This document shows, piece after piece, positions 8,994 through 16,638 of a DNA stretch of 17,278 nt. The stretch's first letter is position 1; each line of letters begins with the position of its first letter. The stretch is from the NCBI GenBank assembly GCA_009922405.1, contig RFVZ01000023.1, positions 1 to 17,278 on the forward strand, read 5' to 3'. Origin of the DNA: Betaproteobacteria bacterium. Its GTDB lineage: Bacteria; Pseudomonadota; Gammaproteobacteria; Burkholderiales; Burkholderiaceae_E. The notes under the pieces are model-generated. The model had not been told where the DNA came from. It saw nothing but the letters and a program-made list of their open reading frames with translations, and searched no databases. The translations under genes and the position numbers were made by a program.

Positions 8994-10025
8994 TCAGGTC
9001 CACTGATGGTGATGGTGGTGATCATCAAGATCGGTGGCTAATGCATCTTCAGATTCGGGCCAGGGCCGCTCGCCGTAGGCGGCTTCATACCGCTCGGCGA
9101 TGACCTTGCGGTTGACCACGTGGCTTTGGGCGCCGGAATGCTCGATTTTCATCGCGCCCAAGACTGAGCCCAGACGGGCTGACGCGACCCAGTCTTTGCC
9201 CGTTGACCGGCCATAAAGCACTCCAGCTCTGAACGCGTCGCCACAACCGGTTGGATCGACGGCGTGCGAAATCGCTGCCGCCGGGATCGAATGGGGCTCG
9301 CCGTCCACCCATACGGTGCAGCCCTCGCCCCCGCGGGTGACGATCAGCGCGTTTACCAGGCGCGCGAGCTCGGATTCCTCAAGCCCGGTCTTCTGGGTGA
9401 TCATTGAGCACTCGTAATCGTTAACGGTAACTGCAACCGCGCCTTCCATCATGCCCCGCAGCGCATCGCCATCGAACATCGGGAGCGCCTGACCGGGGTC
9501 GAAAACGAAAGGCACATCGTTGACCCGAAAACTCTCTGCATGATCTATCATGGCCTGGCGACCGTTGGGCGAGATGATGCCGAGCGCCGCGGGGAGGTGC
9601 CCAGCAACTCGGACTTCATGGGCCCGATCCATCGCACCGGGGTGAAACGCGGTGATCTGATTGTCGTCGAGGTCGGTGGTGATGTAGGCCTGCGCGGTCC
9701 AGAGTTCGTCAATCCGCATGACCCCCGACACATCGACACCAATGCGTTTCATCCGGTTGATCTGGTCGTCACCGTCCCGTCCAACCGCTGCGAGAACCGC
9801 CGGATGGGCGCCTAAACCGGCTAAGGAATACGCGATGTTGGCGGCAGTTCCGCCGTAATTGCGCTCGAGTCGGGGGGCCAGGAAGGCAACATTGATCATG
9901 TGCACCTTGTCGGCCAGGATGTGATCCTTGAAATGGCCCTCGAAGACCAGGATCGTGTCATAGGCGACCGAACCACTGATCAGGATTCGGGGGGCGTTCC
10001 AGGACGTATGCCAGTGCGAACTCAT
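8994..10025 (-). CDS. PfkB-family carbohydrate/adenosine kinase
   Basis: This 343-residue cytoplasmic kinase belongs to the ribokinase/PfkB fold and probably phosphorylates a sugar or nucleoside; related betaproteobacterial proteins are often labelled adenosine kinase, but the substrate cannot be read from sequence. Visible motifs are GSVAYDTIL near the N-terminus (18-26), YGGTAANIAYSLAGLG (57-72, PfkB signature 1 region), DLDDNQITAFHPGAM (118-132), VNDYE (201-205) and the anion-hole/catalytic motif DPTGCGDAFRAG (257-268) with catalytic base D263. The C-terminus is unusual: an acidic segment followed by five consecutive histidines (336-340) and QWT. The ATG overlaps the prmA stop codon in an ATGA junction, so translation is probably coupled to prmA. 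Its end abuts the convergent yggT gene. Confidence 0.88.
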   Translation of the reverse strand: MSSHWHTSWNAPRILISGSVAYDTILVFEGHFKDHILADKVHMINVAFLAPRLERNYGGTAANIAYSLAGLGAHPAVLAAVGRDGDDQINRMKRIGVDVSGVMRIDELWTAQAYITTDLDDNQITAFHPGAMDRAHEVRVAGHLPAALGIISPNGRQAMIDHAESFRVNDVPFVFDPGQALPMFDGDALRGMMEGAVAVTVNDYECSMITQKTGLEESELARLVNALIVTRGGEGCTVWVDGEPHSIPAAAISHAVDPTGCGDAFRAGVLYGRSTGKDWVASARLGSVLGAMKIEHSGAQSHVVNRKVIAERYEAAYGERPWPESEDALATDLDDHHHHHQWT

Positions 10026-10978
10026 GGGCGTTGGGTCTCGGTTGAAATGGAAGGAAATGGGCGATGGCCGGCCAAGCAGACCCAGCCATCACGCTCGGCA
10101 ACGACGGTCAGGGGGACGCGAGGCGCATAGGCGCTGGCGACCTCGGCAGCCTGTCGCTCGAGAACGCCCGACAGTACCAGAGTGCCGCCGGCCCGGACGA
10201 GGTCGATCAGAACGGGTGCCAGCAGCTTGAGGGGCATCGACAGAATATTGGCCACAACGACGTCGACCGCCTCCGGGCGAGGGTCTTCGGTCGAACGAAT
10301 CTCAATCACCTGGTCTGTTGGCGGGTTCGCTTGCGCATTGGCTTGAGTGGAGATCAGCGCTTGTGCATCAATATCAATCGCAATGACTGACTGCGCCCCC
10401 AGTCGGGCCGCGGCGATCGCCAGAATGCCGGAACCGCAACCGTAATCAATGACCGACTCCTCACCATGGATGTGGCGCTCCAGCCATTCAAGGCAGAGGC
10501 GAGTGGTCGGATGGCTCCCCGTTCCAAACGCTAACCCCGGGTCGAGTTCGATGCAAAGTCGGCCTCGGTTGTTGGGGGCTTGCGCGGCGTCTGCGTGCCA
10601 TGAGGGTGTGATGAGGAGGCGCTCACCGATCGGAATCGGCTCGAACTGCGCCTGCGTCAGGCGCACCCAATCCTGCTCTGCAACCCAACGAATGTTGACC
10701 CGACCGGGCGGTGGACTCGCGATCGCATCGGCGACGTCGTTCAACACCGCAAGTGGATCGCAGTGGGCCACCATGAGCGCGGTCAGGCGCGTGCGTTCCC
10801 ATCCAGGCGCCGGCGGCATTAATCCCGGTTCGCCATAGAGCGGTACTTCATCAATCGAATCCGCATCGGCGTCCTGCGCGTCAACCGAGAGTGCGCCGGC
10901 TTCGAGCAGGGCATCGCTCCAGATTTCAACCATCGGTAACGGAATCTCGAAGCTCAATTCCTGCCAGCCCAACGGCAT
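10022..10978 (-). CDS. prmA: Ribosomal protein L11 methyltransferase PrmA
   Basis: PrmA trimethylates ribosomal protein L11 using S-adenosylmethionine in the cytoplasm. The 318-residue protein has the small N-terminal substrate-recognition domain (WQELSFEIPLPMVEIWSDALLEAGALSV), the interdomain DPGLAFGTGSHPTTRLCLEWL (146-166), SAM-binding motif I VIDYGCGSGILAIAAARLGA (176-195), motif II IDID (201-204) and the NILSMPL motif (244-250). Length is close to E. coli PrmA (293). The ATG at 10978 gives the family N-terminus. The upstream GAGAAAG is somewhat distant, so a GTG start slightly further upstream, close to the accC stop, cannot be excluded. It follows accC by 34 bp and overlaps the kinase gene by 4 bp, consistent with one accB-accC-prmA-kinase transcript. 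Confidence 0.95.
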   Translation of the reverse strand: MPLGWQELSFEIPLPMVEIWSDALLEAGALSVDAQDADADSIDEVPLYGEPGLMPPAPGWERTRLTALMVAHCDPLAVLNDVADAIASPPPGRVNIRWVAEQDWVRLTQAQFEPIPIGERLLITPSWHADAAQAPNNRGRLCIELDPGLAFGTGSHPTTRLCLEWLERHIHGEESVIDYGCGSGILAIAAARLGAQSVIAIDIDAQALISTQANAQANPPTDQVIEIRSTEDPRPEAVDVVVANILSMPLKLLAPVLIDLVRAGGTLVLSGVLERQAAEVASAYAPRVPLTVVAERDGWVCLAGHRPFPSISTETQRP

Positions 10979-10997
10979 GCTGCCGGCTGCTTTCTCG

Positions 10998-11027
10998 TCA
11001 GTGACCACCGCTTCAGTGACCACTACG
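10998..11027. repeat. Tandem 15-bp duplication at the accC end
   Basis: TCAGTGACCAC occurs at 10998-11008 and again at 11013-11023, forming two 15-bp tandem units. On the minus strand each unit contains a TGA; the accC stop is in one copy, and the other copy lies in the spacer before prmA. It looks like a local duplication with no evident regulatory function. Confidence 0.7.
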
Positions 11028-12365
11028 TTGGGCAAGACGTTGCTCCAGATAATGGATCGAGGTCCCGCCCGTGATGAAGCGGGCATCGGTCATCAACTCG
11101 CGATGTAAGGGGATATTGGTCTGGATGCCTTCCACGACCATTTCGGAAAGCGCAACTCGCATGCGAGCGATCGCCTGCTCGCGGGTGTCGCCATATGCGA
11201 TCACTTTGGCAATCAGTGAATCGTAGTGAGGGGGGATGACGCAGCCTGCGTAGACATGGGAATCAACCCGAATGCCGGGGCCGCCGGGTGGGTGCCACGA
11301 GGTGATTCGTCCCGGGCTCGGAGTGAATTTGAACGGATCCTCTGCATTAATCCGGCACTCAATCGCATGGCCACGAGGGCTGACATCGCGTTGACGGATG
11401 CTCAGACGCTCGCCAAACGCAATTCGGATCTGCTGTTGAACGATGTCATAGCCTGTAATGAATTCGGTGACTGGATGTTCAACCTGTACCCGCGTATTCA
11501 TTTCAATGAAATAGAACTCTCCGTTCTCGTAGAGGAATTCGAATGTGCCGGCTCCGCGGTAACCAATCTTGCGGCAGGCGTCTACGCATCGGGCGCCGAT
11601 TCGGTCGATCAATCGCCTCGTGATCCCTGGCGCTGGTGCCTCTTCGACGACCTTCTGGTGGCGGCGCTGCATCGAGCAGTCGCGCTCGCCCAGATGAATC
11701 GCATTGCGGTGCTCGTCCGCTAAAATCTGGATCTCGACATGACGGGGGTTTTCGAGAAATTTCTCGAGATAGACCGCAGGGTTAGAGAACGCAGCGCCGG
11801 CCTCCTGGCGCGTTGTGTTGACGGCATTCACCAAGGCAGCTTCGGTGTGGACGACGCGCATGCCACGACCGCCCCCGCCCCCTGACGCTTTGATGATGAC
11901 CGGATAGCCGACCGCGCGCGCGATCTTGATGATCTCCTTGGGGTCTTCAGGTAATGCACCGTCACTGCCCGTGACGACCGGTACACCCGCTTTTTTCATC
12001 GCGTCTTTAGCGCTAACTTTGTCGCCCATCAACCGGATCGAATCCGGTCGGGGGCCGATGAATACGAAACCGCTTTTCTCCACGCGTTCGGCGAAGTCAG
12101 CGTTTTCTGAGAGAAACCCATAACCCGGATGGATCGCCTCAGCGTCGGTGACTTCCGCCGCCGAGATAATGGCTGGGATGTTGAGGTAGCTGTCGCGAGA
12201 GGCTGCCGGTCCGATACACACCGATTCGTCGGCTAGCTTGACGTACTTGGTGTCAGTATCGACCTCGGAATGCACAACGACGGTTTTGATTCCGAGCTCT
12301 CGGCAGGCGCGTTGGACCCGCAGAGCAATTTCCCCGCGGTTGGCGATCAGGATCTTTTCAAACAT
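11013..12365 (-). CDS. accC: Acetyl-CoA carboxylase, biotin carboxylase subunit AccC
   Basis: AccC carboxylates the biotin on AccB with ATP and bicarbonate, the first half-reaction of malonyl-CoA formation for fatty acid synthesis. The 450-residue length matches E. coli AccC. The N-terminal domain starts MFEKILIANRGEIALRVQRA, and SVCIGPA and IHPGYGFLSENADFAE follow. The ATP-grasp domain has the glycine-rich loop KASGGGGGRGMR, the ERDCSMQRRHQKVVEEAP segment with its bicarbonate/biotin-site residues, and the metal-binding YFIEMNTRVQVEHPVTE. The C-terminal domain contains GHAIECRINAEDP. The frame is open a further 19 codons upstream, overlapping the end of accB, but MFEKIL is the universal family start, so ATG 12365 is used. 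It begins 10 bp after the accB stop and has only a poor Shine-Dalgarno sequence, consistent with translational coupling to accB. Confidence 0.97.
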   Translation of the reverse strand: MFEKILIANRGEIALRVQRACRELGIKTVVVHSEVDTDTKYVKLADESVCIGPAASRDSYLNIPAIISAAEVTDAEAIHPGYGFLSENADFAERVEKSGFVFIGPRPDSIRLMGDKVSAKDAMKKAGVPVVTGSDGALPEDPKEIIKIARAVGYPVIIKASGGGGGRGMRVVHTEAALVNAVNTTRQEAGAAFSNPAVYLEKFLENPRHVEIQILADEHRNAIHLGERDCSMQRRHQKVVEEAPAPGITRRLIDRIGARCVDACRKIGYRGAGTFEFLYENGEFYFIEMNTRVQVEHPVTEFITGYDIVQQQIRIAFGERLSIRQRDVSPRGHAIECRINAEDPFKFTPSPGRITSWHPPGGPGIRVDSHVYAGCVIPPHYDSLIAKVIAYGDTREQAIARMRVALSEMVVEGIQTNIPLHRELMTDARFITGGTSIHYLEQRLAQRSGH

Positions 12366-12375
12366 CAGGTCGTCG

Positions 12376-12837
12376 TTACTCGAGTTCGAACAAAGGCTGG
12401 CCGTATTCAACCGGTTGGCCATTGTCGACCAGGATGGCCTTCACGATGCCAGTGAAATCACTTTCAATTTCATTGAGCAGTTTCATCGCCTCGATGATGC
12501 ACAGGGGCGCACCTTCCTTGATCGGGCTGCCCACCTCAACGAAGGCTTCCGCGCCCGGGCTGGGGGCCCGATAGAACGTACCCACCATGGGTGATTTGAC
12601 CAGATGGCCGACAACGGGTTCGATCGGCTCCGCTTCGATGGGCGCCGCTGGCCCATTCGTCACCATCGCCGCCGGTTGGGGGTAGTACCCAAACGACTGC
12701 GGCATCGGCTGCATGCCGCCCGTCGCCGCCGTGTTCTTGACGATTCGAACCTTGTCTTCGCCTTCAGTGATTTCGAGCTCTGAGATGCCCGATTCCGAGA
12801 CAAGGTCAATCAGCGTTTTAATTTTGCGCAGATCCAA
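12376..12837 (-). CDS. accB: Acetyl-CoA carboxylase biotin carboxyl carrier protein AccB
   Basis: AccB carries biotin between AccC and the AccAD carboxyltransferase. The 153-residue protein has the conserved N-terminal DLRKIKTLIDLVSESGISELEITEGED, a flexible Pro/Ala linker (about 35-75), and a C-terminal biotinyl domain. That domain contains SPMVGTFYRAPSPGAEAF and the biotinylation motif EAMKLLNEI, with the modified lysine at K119. The start is a rare TTG at 12835-12837. A strong AAGGAGG (12843-12849) sits 5 nt upstream, and the resulting N-terminus (MDLRKIK) aligns with E. coli MDIRKIK. A TTG five codons earlier (12852) would itself overlap this ribosome binding site and is rejected. accC follows after 10 bp. 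AccBC autoregulation is known in E. coli; here no operator is evident. Confidence 0.96.
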   Translation of the reverse strand: MDLRKIKTLIDLVSESGISELEITEGEDKVRIVKNTAATGGMQPMPQSFGYYPQPAAMVTNGPAAPIEAEPIEPVVGHLVKSPMVGTFYRAPSPGAEAFVEVGSPIKEGAPLCIIEAMKLLNEIESDFTGIVKAILVDNGQPVEYGQPLFELE

Positions 12838-12842
12838 AGGGA

Positions 12843-12849
12843 CCTCCTT
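12843..12849 (-). promoter_or_regulatory. Strong ribosome binding site deciding the accB TTG start
   Basis: On the minus strand the sequence reads AAGGAGG, then a 5-nt spacer, then TTG. It fixes the accB start at 12837 despite the non-ATG codon. A near-consensus Shine-Dalgarno combined with a weak start codon suggests a tuned initiation rate. Confidence 0.85.
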
Positions 12850-12939
12850 CAAGCGAAAGCCAGAGTTGGCGTTGGGCCGATCAATGGGAGATGCAGGCTA
12901 TTCGCCACAGAAGCACGCATAAGCCGCGAATTTTGCCGC

Positions 12940-12955
12940 ACACCCTCGCGGGTGT
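12940..12955. other. Hairpin between the tlpA-like gene and accB
   Basis: ACACCC (12940-12945) pairs perfectly with GGGTGT (12950-12955) around a 4-nt loop. On the minus strand it begins 13 nt after the tlpA-like stop codon. No T-run follows in that direction, so it is at best a weak or Rho-assisted terminator or an mRNA 3'-end structure. The remaining 100 bp before accB probably hold the accBC promoter, but I could not identify a convincing -35/-10 pair. Confidence 0.35.
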
Positions 12956-12967
12956 CTACCTCAACCG

Positions 12968-14170
12968 CTAACGCGTGCCCTCCTGCAGGCGCTGGAGCAG
13001 TTTGCGCAATTTTTCGAGATCGACCACCCCCAGTGTCCGTTCCACCACCCGACCGTTTGAGTCAATGACCGCGGTAAACGGGAGCGCCCCGGCGTCATTG
13101 CCCAAGGCACGGCCGAGTTCGGAGCCCGCGGCCCCAGCCACCACAAGCGGGTAGCTCACCGGGGCGCGCCGTGCGAACTCGTTGACCTGGTCGGCCCGGT
13201 CGATGGCAACTCCAATGAATTCGATACGTGGACCCGGAGACTTTGCAGCTTGCTGTTTTTCGGGATTGATTTCCGGATTTAATTGTTGATAGAGCGCCGA
13301 GAGCGCCGGCATCTCTTCAACACAGGGCGCGCACCAGGTCGCCCAGAAATTCACCACGGTGATTTGTCCGCGCAGGGTGTCAAGAGCCTTCGGTTGACCA
13401 TCAGGGCCTGGCCATTGTTGGCTCCAAAGGGTTTGCACCGCCGGCTCGGCGGTGGGTGTGGCCTGGCGATTCCACGAGGACGATCCAAGTCCTGCTCCAA
13501 GTCCGGCCGCGAGTGCGAGCAGAGCGATCACAAGGATGACCAATCCCACCAGAAAAGCTGGGCGGGCCTGACCCTGGGGTTTTCCGGGCTGCCACTGACG
13601 TCGTCTGCGTTCAATCAGCTGGTCCCGATGACCTCGATCGGCTCCGCGCGGGCCGTCTTCTCGGGCCGCCCCGCGCAAGTCATGGATCGGATGCATCGCG
13701 ATCATGACCGGCCAGTCGCGCCAGTACCCGACGAGCACTTCGATACGGCCACGTCCACCGGATCCGGTCGTCTCGGTCGCTTCAAAATCCAGGCCCCGAT
13801 TGATCAGGTCGATCGCGACCTCTTTGGCATGGCCGTCAGCGATTTGCAGGTGGAGAACCGCATGCTCAGTCACGAGACCTTTCCAGGCTGCGCCGGTAAT
13901 CAGCGGAGACCATTGCGCGAGTTGTTCCATCAGTTCGATGGCCGCAACTTGAATGGATTCCCGGCGCTCTTCATGTCCCGCCGCGTCAAAAAGGTCCAGA
14001 TGTTCACGCAGCGCTTCGTCGATCTCGTCGTTGTCGGGCATCGAGCCCTTGGGTGAGGCGTCTGCCACGCCGAGGTGACGCGCTGCGCGGCGCTTGGCCG
14101 CGCCATAGTCAAGGCCCGAGTCAGCAACCAGAGCTGCCGCGACCGCGGCCATTTCGCGGCGAACTGTCAT
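12968..14170 (-). CDS. Fusion: nucleotidyltransferase-like N-domain, membrane anchor, TlpA/ResA-type thioredoxin
   Basis: One uninterrupted 400-residue frame holds two different parts. Residues 1 to about 175 form a soluble domain beginning MTVRREMAAVAAALVADSG, with DEIDEALREHLDLF and SPLITGAAWKGLVTEHAVLHLQ. I only tentatively compare it to degenerate nucleotidyltransferase-like hypothetical proteins. A very basic stretch (about 188-202, with RRRR) precedes one membrane segment (about 204-228). Then comes a TlpA/ResA thioredoxin domain with VVNFWATWCAPCVEEMPALSALY (active-site C280 and C283), FIGVAID and a cis-proline region LPFTAVIDSNGRVV. By the positive-inside rule the N-domain is cytoplasmic and the thioredoxin periplasmic, where it would reduce disulphides, for example for cytochrome c maturation. 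ATG 14170 is chosen for GAGGAG 6 nt upstream; a TTG 24 bp earlier is in frame. No ATG lies close before the anchor, which argues against two separately initiated proteins. It is divergent from mpl. Confidence 0.8.
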   Translation of the reverse strand: MTVRREMAAVAAALVADSGLDYGAAKRRAARHLGVADASPKGSMPDNDEIDEALREHLDLFDAAGHEERRESIQVAAIELMEQLAQWSPLITGAAWKGLVTEHAVLHLQIADGHAKEVAIDLINRGLDFEATETTGSGGRGRIEVLVGYWRDWPVMIAMHPIHDLRGAAREDGPRGADRGHRDQLIERRRRQWQPGKPQGQARPAFLVGLVILVIALLALAAGLGAGLGSSSWNRQATPTAEPAVQTLWSQQWPGPDGQPKALDTLRGQITVVNFWATWCAPCVEEMPALSALYQQLNPEINPEKQQAAKSPGPRIEFIGVAIDRADQVNEFARRAPVSYPLVVAGAAGSELGRALGNDAGALPFTAVIDSNGRVVERTLGVVDLEKLRKLLQRLQEGTR

Positions 14171-14270
14171 CGCCGTCTCCTCAAATTCAGGCAAAACGCA
14201 TCCGCGTTCAGAACGCCGTACAGTGTAGCTTGACGCCTGTGACGCAGCGCGCCTTTGGAATTATCGAGTC

Positions 14271-15707
14271 ATGCATCTTCACATTCTTGGAATCTGCGGC
14301 ACCTTCATGGGAGGGATTGCCGCCCTTGCCCGCGAGTCCGGACACCGAGTCACGGGCTGTGATGCCAATGTTTATCCGCCGATGAGCGACCAGCTCCGGG
14401 CGCTCGGGATTGATCTGGTTGAAGGCTGGGATCCGAGTCAGCTTGAAGACCCAGCGATACGCGGCGCGGATTGTTTTGTCGTCGGCAATGTTGTTACCCG
14501 CGGCAATCCGCTAATGGAGGCAATTCTCAATCAAGGTTTGCCCTACGATTCGGGACCCCGATGGATCGCTGAGCATGTGCTGCGCGGTCGTGCAGTGATC
14601 GCCGTCGCGGGCACCCATGGCAAAACCACGACCACGTCGATTTTGTCCTGGATTCTGGATGCCTGTGGGGCGGCGCCCGGGTTTCTGGTCGGTGGGGTGC
14701 CTGGCGGGTTTGGTGTATCCGCCCGCTTGGGCACAGGGGCGGCTTTCGTCATTGAAGCAGACGAATACGACACTGCTTTTTTCGATAAACGTTCAAAATT
14801 TGTGCATTATCGGCCGCGTATCGCGATTCTGAATAATTTGGAGTACGACCACGCTGATATCTTTCCGGACCTGGCCGCGATCGAGACGCAGTTTCATCAC
14901 CTCGTCCGCACGGTGCCAAGCTCGGGCAGGCTGATTGTCGATGGGTCGAGCGAGGCGATCGACCGGGTTCTCGCTCGCGGTTGTTGGACTCCGGTGGAGC
15001 GAATCGGCGGAGAACACGCTGATTCATCGAGCAACGGCGCTGATCACAAGACTCCCTGCCAGGGCCGCTGGCAGGCCCGCGTCTTAAATGAATTGGCCGA
15101 GGCCACCGCCATCGAAGTGCGGTTGGATGGAGATGTCGTTGGGCACTGTGACTTGCCCTTGGCCGGTGCGCATAATCGGGCCAATCTGCTGGCTGCGGTG
15201 GCGGCCGCCCGCGCTCTGGGTATCGCGCCCGCCGCAGCACTCGAGGCCGCCGGGCGTTTCCCGGGGGTTCGGCGTCGGCTCGAGACCCGCGGTACGGTGG
15301 CTCGGGTCACGGTGATTGACGACTTCGCCCATCATCCAACGGCGATCGAACAGACAATCAATGGTCTCTGTGCCCGGATCCACGACGGCGGTCGGGTGCT
15401 TGCCGTGCTGGAACCCCGATCGAATACGATGAAGCTCGGCACGATGTCGGCGCGGCTCCCTGCCAGCCTGGCCCGAGCGGACCGTGTGTTCTGTTATGTC
15501 AAAGGCTTGGGGTGGAACGTCGCGCAGGCCCTCGAGCCCCTGGGCGACAAGGCGCAAACATTTGAGGATCTTGTGGCGCTGGTCGCGGCGGTGGTGGCTG
15601 AGTCGCGCCCGGGCGACCGAATTTTAGTGATGAGCAACGGGGGCTTTGGCGGGGTTCATGAGAAGTTGCTGGCAGCGCTTCAGGATCGCGCTGCCGCTGT
15701 CCCCTGA
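14271..15707 (+). CDS. mpl: UDP-N-acetylmuramate:L-alanyl-gamma-D-glutamyl-meso-diaminopimelate ligase Mpl
   Basis: Mpl attaches recycled murein tripeptide to UDP-MurNAc with ATP in the cytoplasm, feeding it back to peptidoglycan synthesis. The 478-residue protein has the N-terminal Rossmann-like domain (MHLHILGICGTFMGGIAALARESGHRVTGCDANVYPPMS) and Mur-ligase P-loop AGTHGKTTTTS (113-123). FVIEADEYDTAFFDKRSKF and ILNNLEYDHADIF identify the Mpl branch and separate it from MurC. The C-terminal domain starts near DDFAHHPTAI (350-359) and contains LEPRSNTMKLG. Length is normal. ATG 14271 has only a weak GGA about 12 nt upstream. Together with ampD at 2218 it covers two consecutive functions of murein recycling. 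It is divergent from the TlpA-like fusion (100-bp gap) and convergent with the TIGR00266 gene (13-bp gap). Confidence 0.96.
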   Translation: MHLHILGICGTFMGGIAALARESGHRVTGCDANVYPPMSDQLRALGIDLVEGWDPSQLEDPAIRGADCFVVGNVVTRGNPLMEAILNQGLPYDSGPRWIAEHVLRGRAVIAVAGTHGKTTTTSILSWILDACGAAPGFLVGGVPGGFGVSARLGTGAAFVIEADEYDTAFFDKRSKFVHYRPRIAILNNLEYDHADIFPDLAAIETQFHHLVRTVPSSGRLIVDGSSEAIDRVLARGCWTPVERIGGEHADSSSNGADHKTPCQGRWQARVLNELAEATAIEVRLDGDVVGHCDLPLAGAHNRANLLAAVAAARALGIAPAAALEAAGRFPGVRRRLETRGTVARVTVIDDFAHHPTAIEQTINGLCARIHDGGRVLAVLEPRSNTMKLGTMSARLPASLARADRVFCYVKGLGWNVAQALEPLGDKAQTFEDLVALVAAVVAESRPGDRILVMSNGGFGGVHEKLLAALQDRAAAVP

Positions 15708-15720
15708 TCGCTGGTTTGTT

Positions 15721-16527
15721 CTAGTCGTTATCACCATCGAAGACGTTTCCCAACCCCGGGGTCAGGGCGCCCAGCAGTGAGCCCTCTTCGCGTTGGCCAC
15801 CCATTTGGGGGGCGGCCGCGAAGATCCTTGAAGCGAGCCGAGAAAACGGGAGGGACTGCAGCCAGACCGTTCCAGGCCCTGTCAGACGCGCGAAGAACAA
15901 GCCTTCACCCCCGAAAAGGGCGGTCTTGATTTTCCCAACGTACTCGATATCAAAATCAACGGCCCCGGCGGTCGCGACCAGGCAACCCGTATCCACGCGC
16001 AATACCTCACCCGCTGCCAGTTCGCGTCTGACCACGGTGCCACCCGAATGCACAAAGACCAGGCCGTCGCCTTCGAGGCGCTGCATGATGAACCCCTCTC
16101 CGCCAAAGAATCCGACAGAGAGTTTTTTCTGAAAGGCAATACCAATCTGGACACCGCGGGCAGCGGCCAGAAAGCTGTCTTTCTGGCAGATCAATTGGCC
16201 ATCAAACTGGCGCAAATCGATGGGGAGAATTTTTCCGGGGAAAGGTGCTGCAAATGCGAGCTTTTGACGCTGGGGCGCCGCGTTTGTGTAAACCGTAATG
16301 AACAGGGACTCGCCCGTCAGGAGTCTCTTGCCAGCACCCAGCAATTTGCCCAACAGGCCCGAGGCAGACTGGCTGCCGTCACCAAACAGGGTGTCCATGG
16401 TGATTCCGGCTTCCATGTACATGAGGCTACCCGCCTCTCCCACCATCGCTTCGCCTGGGTCGAGTTCGCATTCAACGAACTGCATCTCCGAGCCGATGAC
16501 TCGATAATCGATTATGTCCATGGCCAT
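15721..16527 (-). CDS. TIGR00266/AIM24-like family protein
   Basis: This 268-residue protein belongs to the TIGR00266 family (AIM24/TRAP-like beta fold), widespread in bacteria and without an established biochemical function. Diagnostic stretches are MDIIDYRVIGSEMQFVECEL at the N-terminus, AMVGEAGSLMYMEAGITMDT, LLTGESLFITVYTN, KDSFLAAARGVQIGIAFQKK, FFGGEGFIMQRLEGDGLVFVHSGG and FGGEGLFFARLTGPGTVWLQSLP. It is rich in glycine turns and has no signal peptide or membrane segment, so a cytoplasmic location is likely. The frame is open upstream to 16641, but ATG 16527 has AGGAGGG 6 nt upstream and gives the family N-terminus. It is divergent from the ribonuclease gene (111-bp gap) and convergent with mpl. 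Confidence 0.9.
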   Translation of the reverse strand: MAMDIIDYRVIGSEMQFVECELDPGEAMVGEAGSLMYMEAGITMDTLFGDGSQSASGLLGKLLGAGKRLLTGESLFITVYTNAAPQRQKLAFAAPFPGKILPIDLRQFDGQLICQKDSFLAAARGVQIGIAFQKKLSVGFFGGEGFIMQRLEGDGLVFVHSGGTVVRRELAAGEVLRVDTGCLVATAGAVDFDIEYVGKIKTALFGGEGLFFARLTGPGTVWLQSLPFSRLASRIFAAAPQMGGQREEGSLLGALTPGLGNVFDGDND

Positions 16528-16605
16528 CGCGTTCCCTCCTCTGTTGCGCCTGAACTTTAGCCCGAAATACCCTTCAGATCGGCGCGGCGCGTTGAAAGCG
16601 CCCGC

Positions 16606-16614
16606 TGGTAAGAT
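16606..16614 (+). promoter_or_regulatory. Possible extended -10 promoter for the ribonuclease gene
   Basis: TGGTAAGAT fits an extended -10 element (TGn followed by TAAGAT), 24 bp before the ribonuclease ATG. There is no matching -35 at the usual distance; TTGAAA at 16592-16597 is too close. This is a weak call based on one motif. Confidence 0.25.
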
Positions 16615-16638
16615 CGCCGACTCTCTGCGATGGGCTCC

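Noticed and set aside
13283..14056. 257-codon open frame on the plus strand opposite the TlpA-like fusion
   Set aside because: The minus-strand frame has clear thioredoxin motifs and a good start; the plus frame shows no recognisable domain and is typical of GC-rich antisense open frames.
14222..14235. Overlapping divergent promoter between the TlpA-like fusion and mpl (TACACT on minus, TTGACG on plus)
   Set aside because: Each half-site lacks a partner at correct spacing; one hexamer match in 100 bp is expected by chance.
16048..16560. 170-codon plus-strand frame opposite the TIGR00266 gene
   Set aside because: The minus-strand frame matches a known family throughout; the plus frame is a shadow.
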